From positions 1-19,263 of the forward strand of contig CAXMNG010000145.1 in the NCBI GenBank assembly GCA_964194585.1: a stretch of DNA of 19,263 bases, given 5' to 3'. The position numbers were made by a program, and so were the translations under genes. The stretch comes from JAABYT01 sp964194585. Its GTDB lineage: Bacteria > Pseudomonadota > Gammaproteobacteria > HK1. The notes beneath the pieces are model-generated. The model did not search any database. It was not told where the DNA came from and saw nothing but the letters and a program-made list of their open reading frames with translations. Below, piece by piece: positions 7,498 through 15,439 of the stretch (positions within the stretch are counted from its first letter, which is position 1; each line of letters opens with the position of its first letter).

Positions 7498-8649
7498 TCA
7501 GGAAATTTCCTTCAACATGTTGCGCGCGATTACCAGCTGCTGAATCTGGGTGGTTCCCTCGTAAATGCGGAACAGGCGCACGTCGCGATAGAAGCGTTCC
7601 ACGCCATAGTCCGTCATGTATCCCGCGCCACCGTGGATCTGCACCGCGCGATCGGCGACACGTCCCACCATCTCGGATGCATACATCTTGCAGCAACTCG
7701 CCTCGATAGTGACCTTTGCCCCGGCATCCCGCCGGCGGGCCGTCTCCTCCACCATGCAGCGCGTGGCGTAAGCCTCGGCTCTGCTGTCGGCCAACATCGC
7801 CTGCACCAGCTGAAAATCGGCGATGGGCCGGCCGAACTGCTGGCGCCCGGCGGCGTAATGCAGGCTATCGCGAATCAATCGCTCGGCCACGGCAACACAC
7901 ACAGCGGCTATATGAATGCGGCCGCGATCCAGGACTTTCATCGCCGTCTTGAAACCGACTCCCTCGCGAACCCCCAGCAATGCATCGCCCGATACCCTGC
8001 AGTCATCGAAGATCACGTCGCACGTATGGGCGCCCTGTTGGCCCATTTTGCGATCCGGCTGACCCAGCGAGAGCCCCGGCGTGCCGGCCTCCACGAGAAA
8101 GGCCGAGATACCGTCCGCGCCGGGCTTGTCCGCATCGGTTCTCGCGAACACCGTGAACAAGCCGGCTTCGGGCGCGTTGGTGATGAAGCGCTTGGTGCCG
8201 TTGAGCACATAGCCGTTGCCCTCGCGCCGGGCGGATGTGCGAAGCGAAGCCGCATCGGAACCGGAGCTCGGCTCCGTCAACGCGAAGCAGCCGATGATCT
8301 CACCGCTGGCGAGCCGCGGCAGGTAACGCTGCTTCTGCGCCTCGGTACCGTCCATGATCAGCCCATGGGATCCGATACCGTTGTTGGTGCCGATGAGAGA
8401 TCGGAATGCAGGGGATGTCTGGCCGAGCTCGAAGGCCACCTGTACCTCCTCGCTCATGTTGAGACCGAGCCCACCGTATTCCTGCGGTATGGACATTCCG
8501 AACAGACCCAGATCCCCCATCTCGGCGATGATCTCCCGGGGAACGGCGTCTTCGCGGGCCACCTGATCTTCCAACGGTACCAGGCGTTCCCTCACGAAAC
8601 GCGCCACACCCTCCACCAGTTGTTTCAGGGTTTCCTGATCAACCGCCAC
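7498..8649 (-). CDS. Acyl-CoA dehydrogenase with C-terminal catalytic glutamate
   Basis: A 383-residue FAD-dependent acyl-CoA dehydrogenase, which introduces the 2,3 double bond into an acyl-CoA and passes electrons to ETF. The FAD/substrate signature C-F-A-L-T-E-P-S-S-G-S-D is at 121-132. The C-terminal Q-I-H-G-G-A-G-Y-M signature is at 337-345. The catalytic base Glu364 sits in R-I-Y-E-G-T, the position used by short- and medium-chain and glutaryl-type enzymes. The start is GTG at 8649, preceded by GAGGGA at about six bases, a good ribosome binding site. It is the first gene of the 8649-4549 operon and is divergent from the ADP-forming acyl-CoA synthetase. The chain-length preference is not readable. 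Confidence 0.93.
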   Translation of the reverse strand: MAVDQETLKQLVEGVARFVRERLVPLEDQVAREDAVPREIIAEMGDLGLFGMSIPQEYGGLGLNMSEEVQVAFELGQTSPAFRSLIGTNNGIGSHGLIMDGTEAQKQRYLPRLASGEIIGCFALTEPSSGSDAASLRTSARREGNGYVLNGTKRFITNAPEAGLFTVFARTDADKPGADGISAFLVEAGTPGLSLGQPDRKMGQQGAHTCDVIFDDCRVSGDALLGVREGVGFKTAMKVLDRGRIHIAAVCVAVAERLIRDSLHYAAGRQQFGRPIADFQLVQAMLADSRAEAYATRCMVEETARRRDAGAKVTIEASCCKMYASEMVGRVADRAVQIHGGAGYMTDYGVERFYRDVRLFRIYEGTTQIQQLVIARNMLKEIS

Positions 8650-8759
8650 GGTCGTCCCTCGCTTGATATCCCCTTGCAGCAGCCTATCATGTCCCCGGCC
8701 GACCTCCCACGGCGTCGCATTGATGCGATTTTATCTACCGGAACGATAGCAACTGACCC
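8650..8759. promoter_or_regulatory. Divergent intergenic region between acyl-CoA dehydrogenase and acyl-CoA synthetase
   Basis: These 110 bases must hold the promoters for both the minus-strand catabolic operon and the plus-strand synthetase gene. The ribosome binding site of the dehydrogenase (GAGGGA on the minus strand) lies at its left end. A short symmetric site, CGCAT-TG-ATGCG at 8716-8727, could be an operator, but it is too small to be sure. No convincing -35/-10 pair was found. Confidence 0.5.
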
Positions 8760-10889
8760 ATGACCGCCAATTCGGAGAGGCGAGGCGATCTAACGGCGCT
8801 GCTGAAACCGGAATCGGTGGCCATCATCGGCGCCTCCAACGATCCCGCACGCATCGGTGGACGGCCACTGCGTTACCTCATCGATGTGGGCTACGCGGGC
8901 CACATCTACCCGGTCAATCCCGGGCGTGACACCGTCCAGGGCCTGCCGAGCTTTGCCAACGTCAGTGCGATTCCGGCACCGGTGGATCTGGCAATCATCG
9001 CGGTTTCGGCGGACAAGGCCATCGCCACCCTGGAGGAATGCGCCGCGAAAGGCGTCAATGCCGCGGTCGTGTTCACCGCGGGCTTCGCCGAGACGGGGGA
9101 CGCCGGGCGTGCACTGCAGGATCGTCTGACCGAGATTGCGCACGCCAGCGGCATGCGCATTCTCGGCCCCAATTGCCTCGGTATCTACAACTCGTCCATC
9201 GGCTTTTACGCGACATTCACCGCGACACTGGAAAACGGACTGCCGCACCCGACCGGGGCGGGCCTGGTGAGTCAGAGCGGTGCCTACGGAAGCCACGTGT
9301 CGCTGCTGGCGATTCGGCGCGGCATCGGCATTCGTTACTGGATCACCACCGGCAACGAGTGCGACGTGGAGCTCGGCGAGTGCATCGCCTATCTGGCATC
9401 CGACCCGGACATCCGCGTCATCGTGGCTTATGCCGAAGGCGTTCGGGATGGGAACACGTTACTGAATGCGCTGACCCTGGCGCGCAACGCGCGAAAGCCG
9501 GTGGTGTTCATGAAAGTCGGGCAGACGTCCATCGGCGCCCAGGCAGCGGCGTCGCATACGGCGGCCCTCGCCGGTTCGGACGCCGTCTATGATTCGGTAC
9601 TACGGCAGTTCGGCGCCTACCGCGCCCACGATACCGAAGAGCTTCTCGACGTCACCTATGCCTGCCAGCTCGGCGTGCTGCCCAAAGGACCGCGCATCGG
9701 CTTTCTCACCGTCTCCGGCGGCGTCGGGATCCAGATGGCGGACGCCGCCATTGCCGCGGGGCTGGATGTGGCACCCATGCCCGAGCCCGCACAGGCACGG
9801 CTGAAAGCGCTGTTGCCCTACGCGGCAACCCGCAATCCCGTGGATGCCACGGCGCAGGTGTTCAACGATCCCGGCCTCATCGACGCCTATCTGGACATCA
9901 TGCTCGAGTCGGGAGAATACGACGCCATCGTCGCCTTTCTCACCTACGTCGCCGCCGCCGAGTCCATGGTGGCGCCGGTGCGCCGGGCCATCGAGAACGC
10001 CCACGCCAGGCATCCCGATCGCCTGATCGTGCTTGTCATCGTCGCGCCGGAGGCGATCATCCGCCGCTATGAAGAAGCCGGCTGCCTGGTGTTCGAAGAT
10101 CCCACCCGCGCGGTGCGCGCAGTTGCCGCGTTACATCGGATTCAGCAGGCATTCGACGCGCCAATTTCACCACCCGCGCATCGGGCCGCCGCTGTGGTCG
10201 AAACGCTTCCCGACGGACCCGTCAGTGAACAGGCGTCCAAGCGCCTGCTTGCCGGCGCCGGTCTGACGGTTGTCGAAGATCGCCTCGCGACCACCGGCGA
10301 TGAGGCTGCGGATGCGGCCCGGGAGCTCGGGTTTCCCGTAGTGCTCAAGATTGCCTCGGCGGATATCGCCCACAAGACCGAGGTCGATGGCATTCGTCTG
10401 GAAATCGACTCCGCGGAGAGCGCCAGCGAAGCCTTCCGCACACTGATGGAAGGCGCGAAAGGACAACGACCCGATGCGCAACTCGACGGTGTTCTCGTCT
10501 CGCCCATGTTGAGCGGCGGTGTAGAAACCATTCTCGGCGTTCACCGCGATCCGGTCTTCGGCCCGGTGATCATGTTCGGCCTGGGCGGGGTACTGGTGGA
10601 ACTGCTGGACGACGTGAGTTTTCGCGTCGCGCCCTTCGATGAGGACGAGGCGCGGCGCATGGTTCTCGAATTGAAGGGCCGCGCGATCCTGGAAGGCGCC
10701 CGCGGACGGGGGCCTTACGACCTGCAGGCGCTGTTCACCGCCCTCGCCCGATTATCACAGTTTGCCGCCATCCATGCCGACACCATCGAGAGCGTCGACA
10801 TCAATCCCTTTCTGGTGCTGCCCGAAGGCCAGGGTGCGGTCGCCTTGGACGCATTGATAATACCGAGAAATGCTTCCCATCATCCGTAA
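8760..10889 (+). CDS. ADP-forming acyl-CoA synthetase (acetate-CoA ligase family)
   Basis: A 709-residue protein in which the alpha and beta parts of ADP-forming acetyl-CoA synthetase are fused. The N-terminal CoA-binding domain (about 12-140) starts with S-V-A-I-I-G-A-S. Two succinyl-CoA-synthetase-like flavodoxin domains follow (about 165-300 and 311-460). The C-terminal ATP-grasp domain (about 485-700) includes F-P-V-V-L-K and H-K-T-E-V-D-G. The likely phosphorylated histidine is His266 in A-A-S-H-T-A-A-L-A-G. The reaction is reversible: acyl-CoA + ADP + Pi to acid + CoA + ATP. It faces away from the acyl-CoA dehydrogenase operon across a 110-base shared promoter region and ends 12 bases from the convergent cyclase gene. 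No strong ribosome binding site precedes the ATG. The acid handled is unknown. Relatives also include protein acetyltransferases, but no GNAT domain is present. Confidence 0.9.
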   Translation: MTANSERRGDLTALLKPESVAIIGASNDPARIGGRPLRYLIDVGYAGHIYPVNPGRDTVQGLPSFANVSAIPAPVDLAIIAVSADKAIATLEECAAKGVNAAVVFTAGFAETGDAGRALQDRLTEIAHASGMRILGPNCLGIYNSSIGFYATFTATLENGLPHPTGAGLVSQSGAYGSHVSLLAIRRGIGIRYWITTGNECDVELGECIAYLASDPDIRVIVAYAEGVRDGNTLLNALTLARNARKPVVFMKVGQTSIGAQAAASHTAALAGSDAVYDSVLRQFGAYRAHDTEELLDVTYACQLGVLPKGPRIGFLTVSGGVGIQMADAAIAAGLDVAPMPEPAQARLKALLPYAATRNPVDATAQVFNDPGLIDAYLDIMLESGEYDAIVAFLTYVAAAESMVAPVRRAIENAHARHPDRLIVLVIVAPEAIIRRYEEAGCLVFEDPTRAVRAVAALHRIQQAFDAPISPPAHRAAAVVETLPDGPVSEQASKRLLAGAGLTVVEDRLATTGDEAADAARELGFPVVLKIASADIAHKTEVDGIRLEIDSAESASEAFRTLMEGAKGQRPDAQLDGVLVSPMLSGGVETILGVHRDPVFGPVIMFGLGGVLVELLDDVSFRVAPFDEDEARRMVLELKGRAILEGARGRGPYDLQALFTALARLSQFAAIHADTIESVDINPFLVLPEGQGAVALDALIIPRNASHHP

Positions 10890-10901
10890 CGGCATACGAA
10901 G

Positions 10902-12233
10902 TCAGATCACCGAAAATACTTGCCACTCTTCCGGGAATCCCCGCATTTTATGCGTCCCGCGATCGGTGAACTCGAGACCCGAGCCAGCAACGAGATCGCG
11001 AACCGTACGCGAGACCAACACTTCACCAGTATCGGCCAATGCGGCAACCCTCGCCGCAAGATGTACAGCCACGCCCTCCGTTTCCTCGCCGCGAATTTCA
11101 CACTCACCTGTATGCAGTCCGGCCCGGATGCCAACGCCCAGATCGCGGGCACCATCGAGAATTTCCCTGGCACAGGAAATTGCACGTCCGGGGCCGTCAA
11201 AGGTTGCGTGAATGCCGTCTCCTGTCCGCTTGATCAGCCGACCGCGAAACCGTTCTACACACTTTTCGCATAGCCGATCGTGCTTTTCGAGCAAGGTCTT
11301 CCAGGCTTTATCGCCAAGCTCGTGCGCGTGTCGGGTAGATTCGACGATGTCGGTAAACAGGATTGTGGCCAGTACGCGAGTAGCATCCGGCGCTGGCCGC
11401 ATGCCGGTCAGGAACTCCTGAATCTCGTCGAGTATGGCATCCTGGTCCCCGATCCATGGCCAGTGATCTTCGCCAGGAAGCTCGACAAATCGCGCCTCCG
11501 GTATGCGCTCCGCCAACCAGCGCCCTTCTTCGACGTTGATGTCGAGATCCCCGGTCCGGTGCATCACCATTGTTGGAACGTGAATCGTCGGCAGCACGTG
11601 GGTTATGTCGAGCTGCGTGTTCATTTTCATCAGCGCAACCGCTGCACCCGGGCTCGCCGAGCGACGGAAGTAGGTGGCGACCCGCCGGACGAAGACCTCA
11701 TCGCCCATCTTGCTCGGTATGTAATGCGACAGGTCCATCATGTTCCCCCACTCGCGCTCGACATGCTCGTATTCTCTCTGTCGCTCCTCCGGTGTCGGCG
11801 CCCATGGATAATCGGGGCTCCAGATTCTCTTGGCGAATGTACCGAACGTTGTAAGGGCAACGGTGCGCTCCGGGCAGGTCGCTGCGAACAGGGCACAGAT
11901 GACGCCTCCCTCCGAGACGCCAAAGAAGGCAGCGCGTTTCGAGCTAACGGCGTCCATTACCGCGCGTATATCGTCCATGCGTTCTTCATGGGTTGGCAGA
12001 CGGTCGTCAGGCACTCTGTCGGAAAGGCCCGTGCCCCGCTTGTCGAACGTTATCAAGCGTGCGAACGATGCGAGCCGACTCAGGAAGCGCGCGTACGTCG
12101 GCTCCTCCCAGGCAAGCTCCACGTGCGAGACCCAGCCTGGAACGTAGACGATGTCGAGCGGGCCTTGTCCGTGTACCTGGTAGGCGATATGAACGTCGCC
12201 GCTGCGCGCGTATTGTGTTTTGCCTGGAGTCAT
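10902..12233 (-). CDS. Alpha/beta-hydrolase fused to class III nucleotide cyclase
   Basis: A 443-residue fusion. Residues about 5-278 are an alpha/beta-hydrolase with nucleophile Ser107 in G-V-S-E-G-G, a probable acid Asp229 or Asp231, and His257 in G-E-D-H-W. Residues about 285-443 are a class III adenylate/guanylate cyclase domain with metal-binding Asp295 (F-T-D-I-V-E-S-T) and Asp339 (T-G-D-G), an adenine-type Lys335, and the transition-state Arg395 in V-H-L-A-A-R. The usual Asn of V-N-x-A-A-R is His391, and the usual second substrate Asp is Glu384. I know this His variant from other hydrolase- or ATPase-linked cyclases, so activity is plausible but unproven. There is no membrane segment. 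It is the last gene of the operon that starts at 16606, 41 bases after the MaoC gene. The hydrolase part may sense a small ligand or ester. Confidence 0.88.
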   Translation of the reverse strand: MTPGKTQYARSGDVHIAYQVHGQGPLDIVYVPGWVSHVELAWEEPTYARFLSRLASFARLITFDKRGTGLSDRVPDDRLPTHEERMDDIRAVMDAVSSKRAAFFGVSEGGVICALFAATCPERTVALTTFGTFAKRIWSPDYPWAPTPEERQREYEHVEREWGNMMDLSHYIPSKMGDEVFVRRVATYFRRSASPGAAVALMKMNTQLDITHVLPTIHVPTMVMHRTGDLDINVEEGRWLAERIPEARFVELPGEDHWPWIGDQDAILDEIQEFLTGMRPAPDATRVLATILFTDIVESTRHAHELGDKAWKTLLEKHDRLCEKCVERFRGRLIKRTGDGIHATFDGPGRAISCAREILDGARDLGVGIRAGLHTGECEIRGEETEGVAVHLAARVAALADTGEVLVSRTVRDLVAGSGLEFTDRGTHKMRGFPEEWQVFSVI

Positions 12234-12274
12234 TCAGGATAAACGGGGGATCCAATTACGTCCTTGAAGTCAGT

Positions 12275-13135
12275 CTAATCGTTGAACTCCACCCGGCCGC
12301 TACCGAGCACCACTGCATCACGTTCCACTACCCGGGATCGGAAAGACAGGCCACCGTCGACGTTCCACATTTCGGTACGAATGGTCTCACCGGGGAAGAC
12401 CGGTGCGGTGAATCGAACGGATGTGCTGCGTATGCGATCGGGATCATAGTCGCAGCAAGTCTTCAGGATTGCATGACCGGCGACGCCGAATGTGCACAAG
12501 CCGTGCAGTATCGGGCGATCGAAGCCGACGGAGCGGGCGACCTCCGGATCGGCGTGCAGAGGATTGTAATCACCGTTCAATCGGTACAGTAAAGCAGCCT
12601 GAGGCAGGGTCGCCAGATCGCAGACGTAGTCGGGGTCACGGACGGGTATGGCGCGCCGCGTTCTGTCGACCTCGCCGATGCTGCCGCAACCGCCGTCGCC
12701 ACGGCAGACCGTCGTCTGGCCCAGGGTGCAGACGAGATCCCCGCTGTCCTCTTCGGTGACGCGGCGCTCGAGATAGACATAGGCGCCCCGGCCTTCACCG
12801 CGATCGAAGATAGCTTTGACGCGCGTATGTCCGACCAGGGTGCCCTCCACGGGAAGCGGCTTGTGAATGGTGAACTTCTGCTCGCCGTGCAGGATCTGCC
12901 GCCAGTCCAGACCGGTCTCCGCCGCCTTCATCCAGAAACCGGGATGTGCGAGCACATTTGCCATGCTGGGCATGGCGCGAAGCTTCGGCTCGTAGACGAA
13001 ATGCAGCTGGTCCTCGCTGGTGGGGTCGTCGCCAACACCAACACCGAGCGCATACAGCATGCAGTCTTTCCGCGTCAGCGCCTGCTTCGCCTCAGGGATC
13101 GCGAAATCCATGAGCTGCTCGGCATTAATCGGCAT
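12275..13135 (-). CDS. MaoC-like enoyl-CoA hydratase (hydratase 2, double hotdog)
   Basis: A 286-residue double-hotdog protein of the (R)-specific enoyl-CoA hydratase 2 type. The C-terminal hotdog carries the hydratase-2 signature Y184-R-L-N-G-D-Y-N-P-L-H194, with catalytic Asp189 and His194, then the conserved H-G-L-C-T-F-G. The N-terminal hotdog (about 10-140) lacks this motif, as is normal for the family. It would add water to a trans-2-enoyl-CoA. The ATG at 13135 is chosen because GCGGAG lies nine bases upstream. A longer in-frame start at 13228 exists, but its extra 31 residues are translated palindrome. It is separated from the upstream SDR gene by that palindrome (99-base gap). Together the two resemble the two enzymatic halves of multifunctional enzyme type 2. 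The product stereochemistry is inferred from the family. Confidence 0.9.
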   Translation of the reverse strand: MPINAEQLMDFAIPEAKQALTRKDCMLYALGVGVGDDPTSEDQLHFVYEPKLRAMPSMANVLAHPGFWMKAAETGLDWRQILHGEQKFTIHKPLPVEGTLVGHTRVKAIFDRGEGRGAYVYLERRVTEEDSGDLVCTLGQTTVCRGDGGCGSIGEVDRTRRAIPVRDPDYVCDLATLPQAALLYRLNGDYNPLHADPEVARSVGFDRPILHGLCTFGVAGHAILKTCCDYDPDRIRSTSVRFTAPVFPGETIRTEMWNVDGGLSFRSRVVERDAVVLGSGRVEFND

Positions 13136-13161
13136 ATCAGTCTCCGCTAGCGGTAAGGGGT

Positions 13162-13230
13162 TAATGGGGACAGATCTATTTTCCCGTCGGCCGGGCTCCG
13201 GCCGACGGGAAAATAGATCTGTCCCCATTA
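13162..13230. repeat. 69-bp perfect palindrome (REP-like element) inside the operon
   Basis: The left arm 13162-13194 and right arm 13198-13230 (33 bases each) pair perfectly around a GCT loop. With one mismatch the pairing extends outward by about five more bases. The outer part (ATGGGGACAGATCTATTTTC) is identical to the inner arm of the 1964-2116 palindrome. The 11-base core differs at three positions, each compensated on the other strand. It lies four bases past the SDR stop codon, and so between two genes of one operon. Confidence 0.88.
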
Positions 13231-13234
13231 GCCC

Positions 13235-14155
13235 CTACACGGGATCCCAGCTGAACACGTCCGCTGAAACATCCAGAGGGTACAGATCCGCCCGCAATGC
13301 CGGTAGTGCGTGCTCGGCAATGGTTTCGGGGGTCCAGCCTTCGCCCCGGTGCACGGATCGAATCGGCCGCGGCTGACTCATCAAAAATATCTCGTTGTTG
13401 CGCACGGCGAATATCTGTCCGCTGACTTCGGCGGCGGCGTCGCCGGCAAGAAATACCACCATGGCGGCGATCTTGTCCGGGGTCATGTGTTGCAGCTTCT
13501 CGACGCGCGCTTTCTGAGACGGCGTGTCCGCCGGAATGGAGCCGATCATGCGGCTCCAGGCAAAGGGGGCGATGCAATTGGAACGCACGTTGAAACGCTG
13601 CATGTCCAGGGCGATGGACTTGGAAAGGCCGACGATACCCATCTTTGCCGCCGAGTAATTGGCTTGACCGACGTTACCCACCAGGCCGCTGGTGGAGGTG
13701 AAGTGCACGAAACAACCGCTTTCCTGCTCCCGAAAATGCAATGCCGCAGCCTTGCTGACATTGAAGCTCCCCATGAGATGCACGTCGATGACCGCCTGCC
13801 AGTCGGCATGGCTCATGCGGTGAAAAATTCGGTCACGGAGGATCCCCGCGTTGTTCACTACCACATCGATTCGGCCGAAGTGCTCCACGGCGCTCTCGAC
13901 GATACGCTGGGCGCCTTCCGGGTCGGCGACGCTGTCACCGTTGGCGATGGCGCTGCCTCCCGCCTGTTCGATGGAGGCCACCGTCTCCCCCGCAGGACTT
14001 GCATCCGCGCCCTCTCCGTCAACGCCGGCGCCCAGATCGTTGACCAGGACGCGGGCCCCGTGCTTCGCCATGAGCAGGGCGATCTCGCGCCCGATACCGC
14101 GCCCGGCGCCGGTAACGATCGCCACCTTGCCATCGAGCATCTGGGAATCTGCCAT
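13235..14155 (-). CDS. SDR, 17-beta-HSD4/MFE-2-like 3-hydroxyacyl-CoA dehydrogenase
   Basis: A 306-residue SDR with T15-G-A-G-R-G-I-G22, N-N-A-G at 101-104, and catalytic Ser154, Tyr167 and Lys171. The long loop after the second strand (N-D-L-G-A-G-V-D-G-E-G) and the C-terminal tail rich in W-T-P-E-T-I-A-E-H-A-L are typical of the dehydrogenase half of multifunctional enzyme type 2. This makes an NAD-dependent 3-hydroxyacyl-CoA dehydrogenase the best guess. It is about 50 residues longer than a minimal SDR because of that tail. Its ATG directly abuts the TAG of the CoA-transferase gene with no spacer, suggesting coupled translation. The downstream palindrome begins four bases after its own stop. 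The next gene encodes the matching hydratase activity. The substrate is unknown. Confidence 0.88.
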   Translation of the reverse strand: MADSQMLDGKVAIVTGAGRGIGREIALLMAKHGARVLVNDLGAGVDGEGADASPAGETVASIEQAGGSAIANGDSVADPEGAQRIVESAVEHFGRIDVVVNNAGILRDRIFHRMSHADWQAVIDVHLMGSFNVSKAAALHFREQESGCFVHFTSTSGLVGNVGQANYSAAKMGIVGLSKSIALDMQRFNVRSNCIAPFAWSRMIGSIPADTPSQKARVEKLQHMTPDKIAAMVVFLAGDAAAEVSGQIFAVRNNEIFLMSQPRPIRSVHRGEGWTPETIAEHALPALRADLYPLDVSADVFSWDPV

Positions 14156-15436
14156 CTAGTCGCCCCTCATGGCGGACCCGATGTGGTCGATGGATGGAAT
14201 AGCGGTCCGGCTGGCATCGTGTTGATGGGTCGCACCAGCCGCCCGCATCGCGTCGATTTCCCCCTCCCCGTACCCCGCCTCGGCCAGGATCTCCACGCTA
14301 TGCTCCCCGAGCCGGGGAGGCAAGCGACGAAACTCGGCCGGGGTAGCGGAAAACAGCGCCGCGGGCCCGGGAAAACGCAGTTGGCCGAGCTCGGGATCGT
14401 CCCGGAGCTCCCAGAAATTTCCGGCCACCAAGTGTGCATCCTCGGGAAGCTCGTCCGGGTCGTGGACCGGCATGGCAGGGATATTGGCGGCGTCGAGCGC
14501 CTCCAGCCACTGCTCCGCGGTGCGCTCGCCTAGCATCGTCGAGACATCGGCGTACAACGAATCGACATTGGCCAGGCGCGTGTCCATGGATCGGTAACGC
14601 GGATCCGCCGCCAGATCGGGACGCCCGGCAAGCGCGAAGAATGCCTGCCACTGGCGATCGGTGTAGGGCAGCACGCCGATGTAGCCATCCTTCGTCGCAT
14701 ACGGCCGGCGCTCCGGCGAGAGCGTGCGGGGGTAGCCCGTACGTCCCCGTGCCGGCTCGTAAGCACGTCCGTAAAGGTGCTCCACCATGTTGAAGTTCAC
14801 CATGGTTTCGAACATCGGCACCTCGACGCACTGGCCCCGGCCGCTGCGCTCCCGATGATAGAGCGCCATGACGATGGCATTCGCCACCGCCATACCCGTG
14901 ATCTTGTCGACGATGGCCGAGGTCACGTAGCGTGGCTCCGCATCGCGATTCTGCAGCGCCGCCAGACCGGAGGCGGCCTGGATCATATCGTCGAAAGCCG
15001 CCTTGTCGCCGTAGGGCCCGCAAGCCCGGAAGCCATAAGAACCGCAGTAGATGATATCGCCTCGCACCTCGGCGAGGCTCTCGTATCCGAGGCCGAGCCG
15101 CGCGATGGCCCGGGGACGCATGTTGTGCACGAACACGTCGGCTTCGGCGGCGAGGCGGAGGCACGCCTCCCGGGCGGCATCCTGCTTGAGATCCAGAACG
15201 ATGCTGCGCTTGTTCCTGTTGGTGCCCAGGAACACCGCGCCCATGCCATCGGCCGGGGGCGGCCCCACGTCCCGGGTCGCATCGCCTGCGGGTGATTCCA
15301 CTTTGATCACGTCGGCGCCCATGTCGCCGAGGATCTGGGTGGCGAAGGGTCCCAGCAGGATGGTGGTGAGATCGAGCACGCGCACCCCGTCCAGGGGGCC
15401 CGTGGTCCGGCTCGAAGATTCGGCGCTCGACACCAC
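14156..15436 (-). CDS. CaiB/BaiF family (class III) CoA-transferase
   Basis: A 426-residue family III CoA-transferase, which moves CoA between acyl-CoA and a carboxylic acid through an enzyme-bound aspartyl anhydride. The N-terminal L-D-G-V-R-V-L-D-L segment, the M-G-A-D-V-I-K-V-E element and the N-x-N-K-R-S motif are all typical. The catalytic Asp is most likely Asp149 in the A-F-D-D-M-I-Q-A-A-S-G motif. The start codon is GTG at 15436 (a second GTG follows directly at 15433), three bases after the upstream dehydrogenase stop. The ribosome binding site is weak, so it is probably coupled to that gene. It is the likely activation step of the operon, turning an imported acid into its CoA ester. 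The CoA donor and acceptor cannot be named from sequence. Confidence 0.92.
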   Translation of the reverse strand: MVSSAESSSRTTGPLDGVRVLDLTTILLGPFATQILGDMGADVIKVESPAGDATRDVGPPPADGMGAVFLGTNRNKRSIVLDLKQDAAREACLRLAAEADVFVHNMRPRAIARLGLGYESLAEVRGDIIYCGSYGFRACGPYGDKAAFDDMIQAASGLAALQNRDAEPRYVTSAIVDKITGMAVANAIVMALYHRERSGRGQCVEVPMFETMVNFNMVEHLYGRAYEPARGRTGYPRTLSPERRPYATKDGYIGVLPYTDRQWQAFFALAGRPDLAADPRYRSMDTRLANVDSLYADVSTMLGERTAEQWLEALDAANIPAMPVHDPDELPEDAHLVAGNFWELRDDPELGQLRFPGPAALFSATPAEFRRLPPRLGEHSVEILAEAGYGEGEIDAMRAAGATHQHDASRTAIPSIDHIGSAMRGD

Positions 15437-15439
15437 GCC

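Noticed and set aside
7309..8763. Long plus-strand open frame (484 codons)
   Set aside because: It lies opposite the acyl-CoA dehydrogenase and SDR genes, which have all family motifs. The antisense translation has no recognisable domain, and long antisense frames are expected in GC-rich genes.
13310..14533. Long plus-strand open frame (407 codons)
   Set aside because: It is antisense to the SDR and CoA-transferase genes, and its translation shows no domain.
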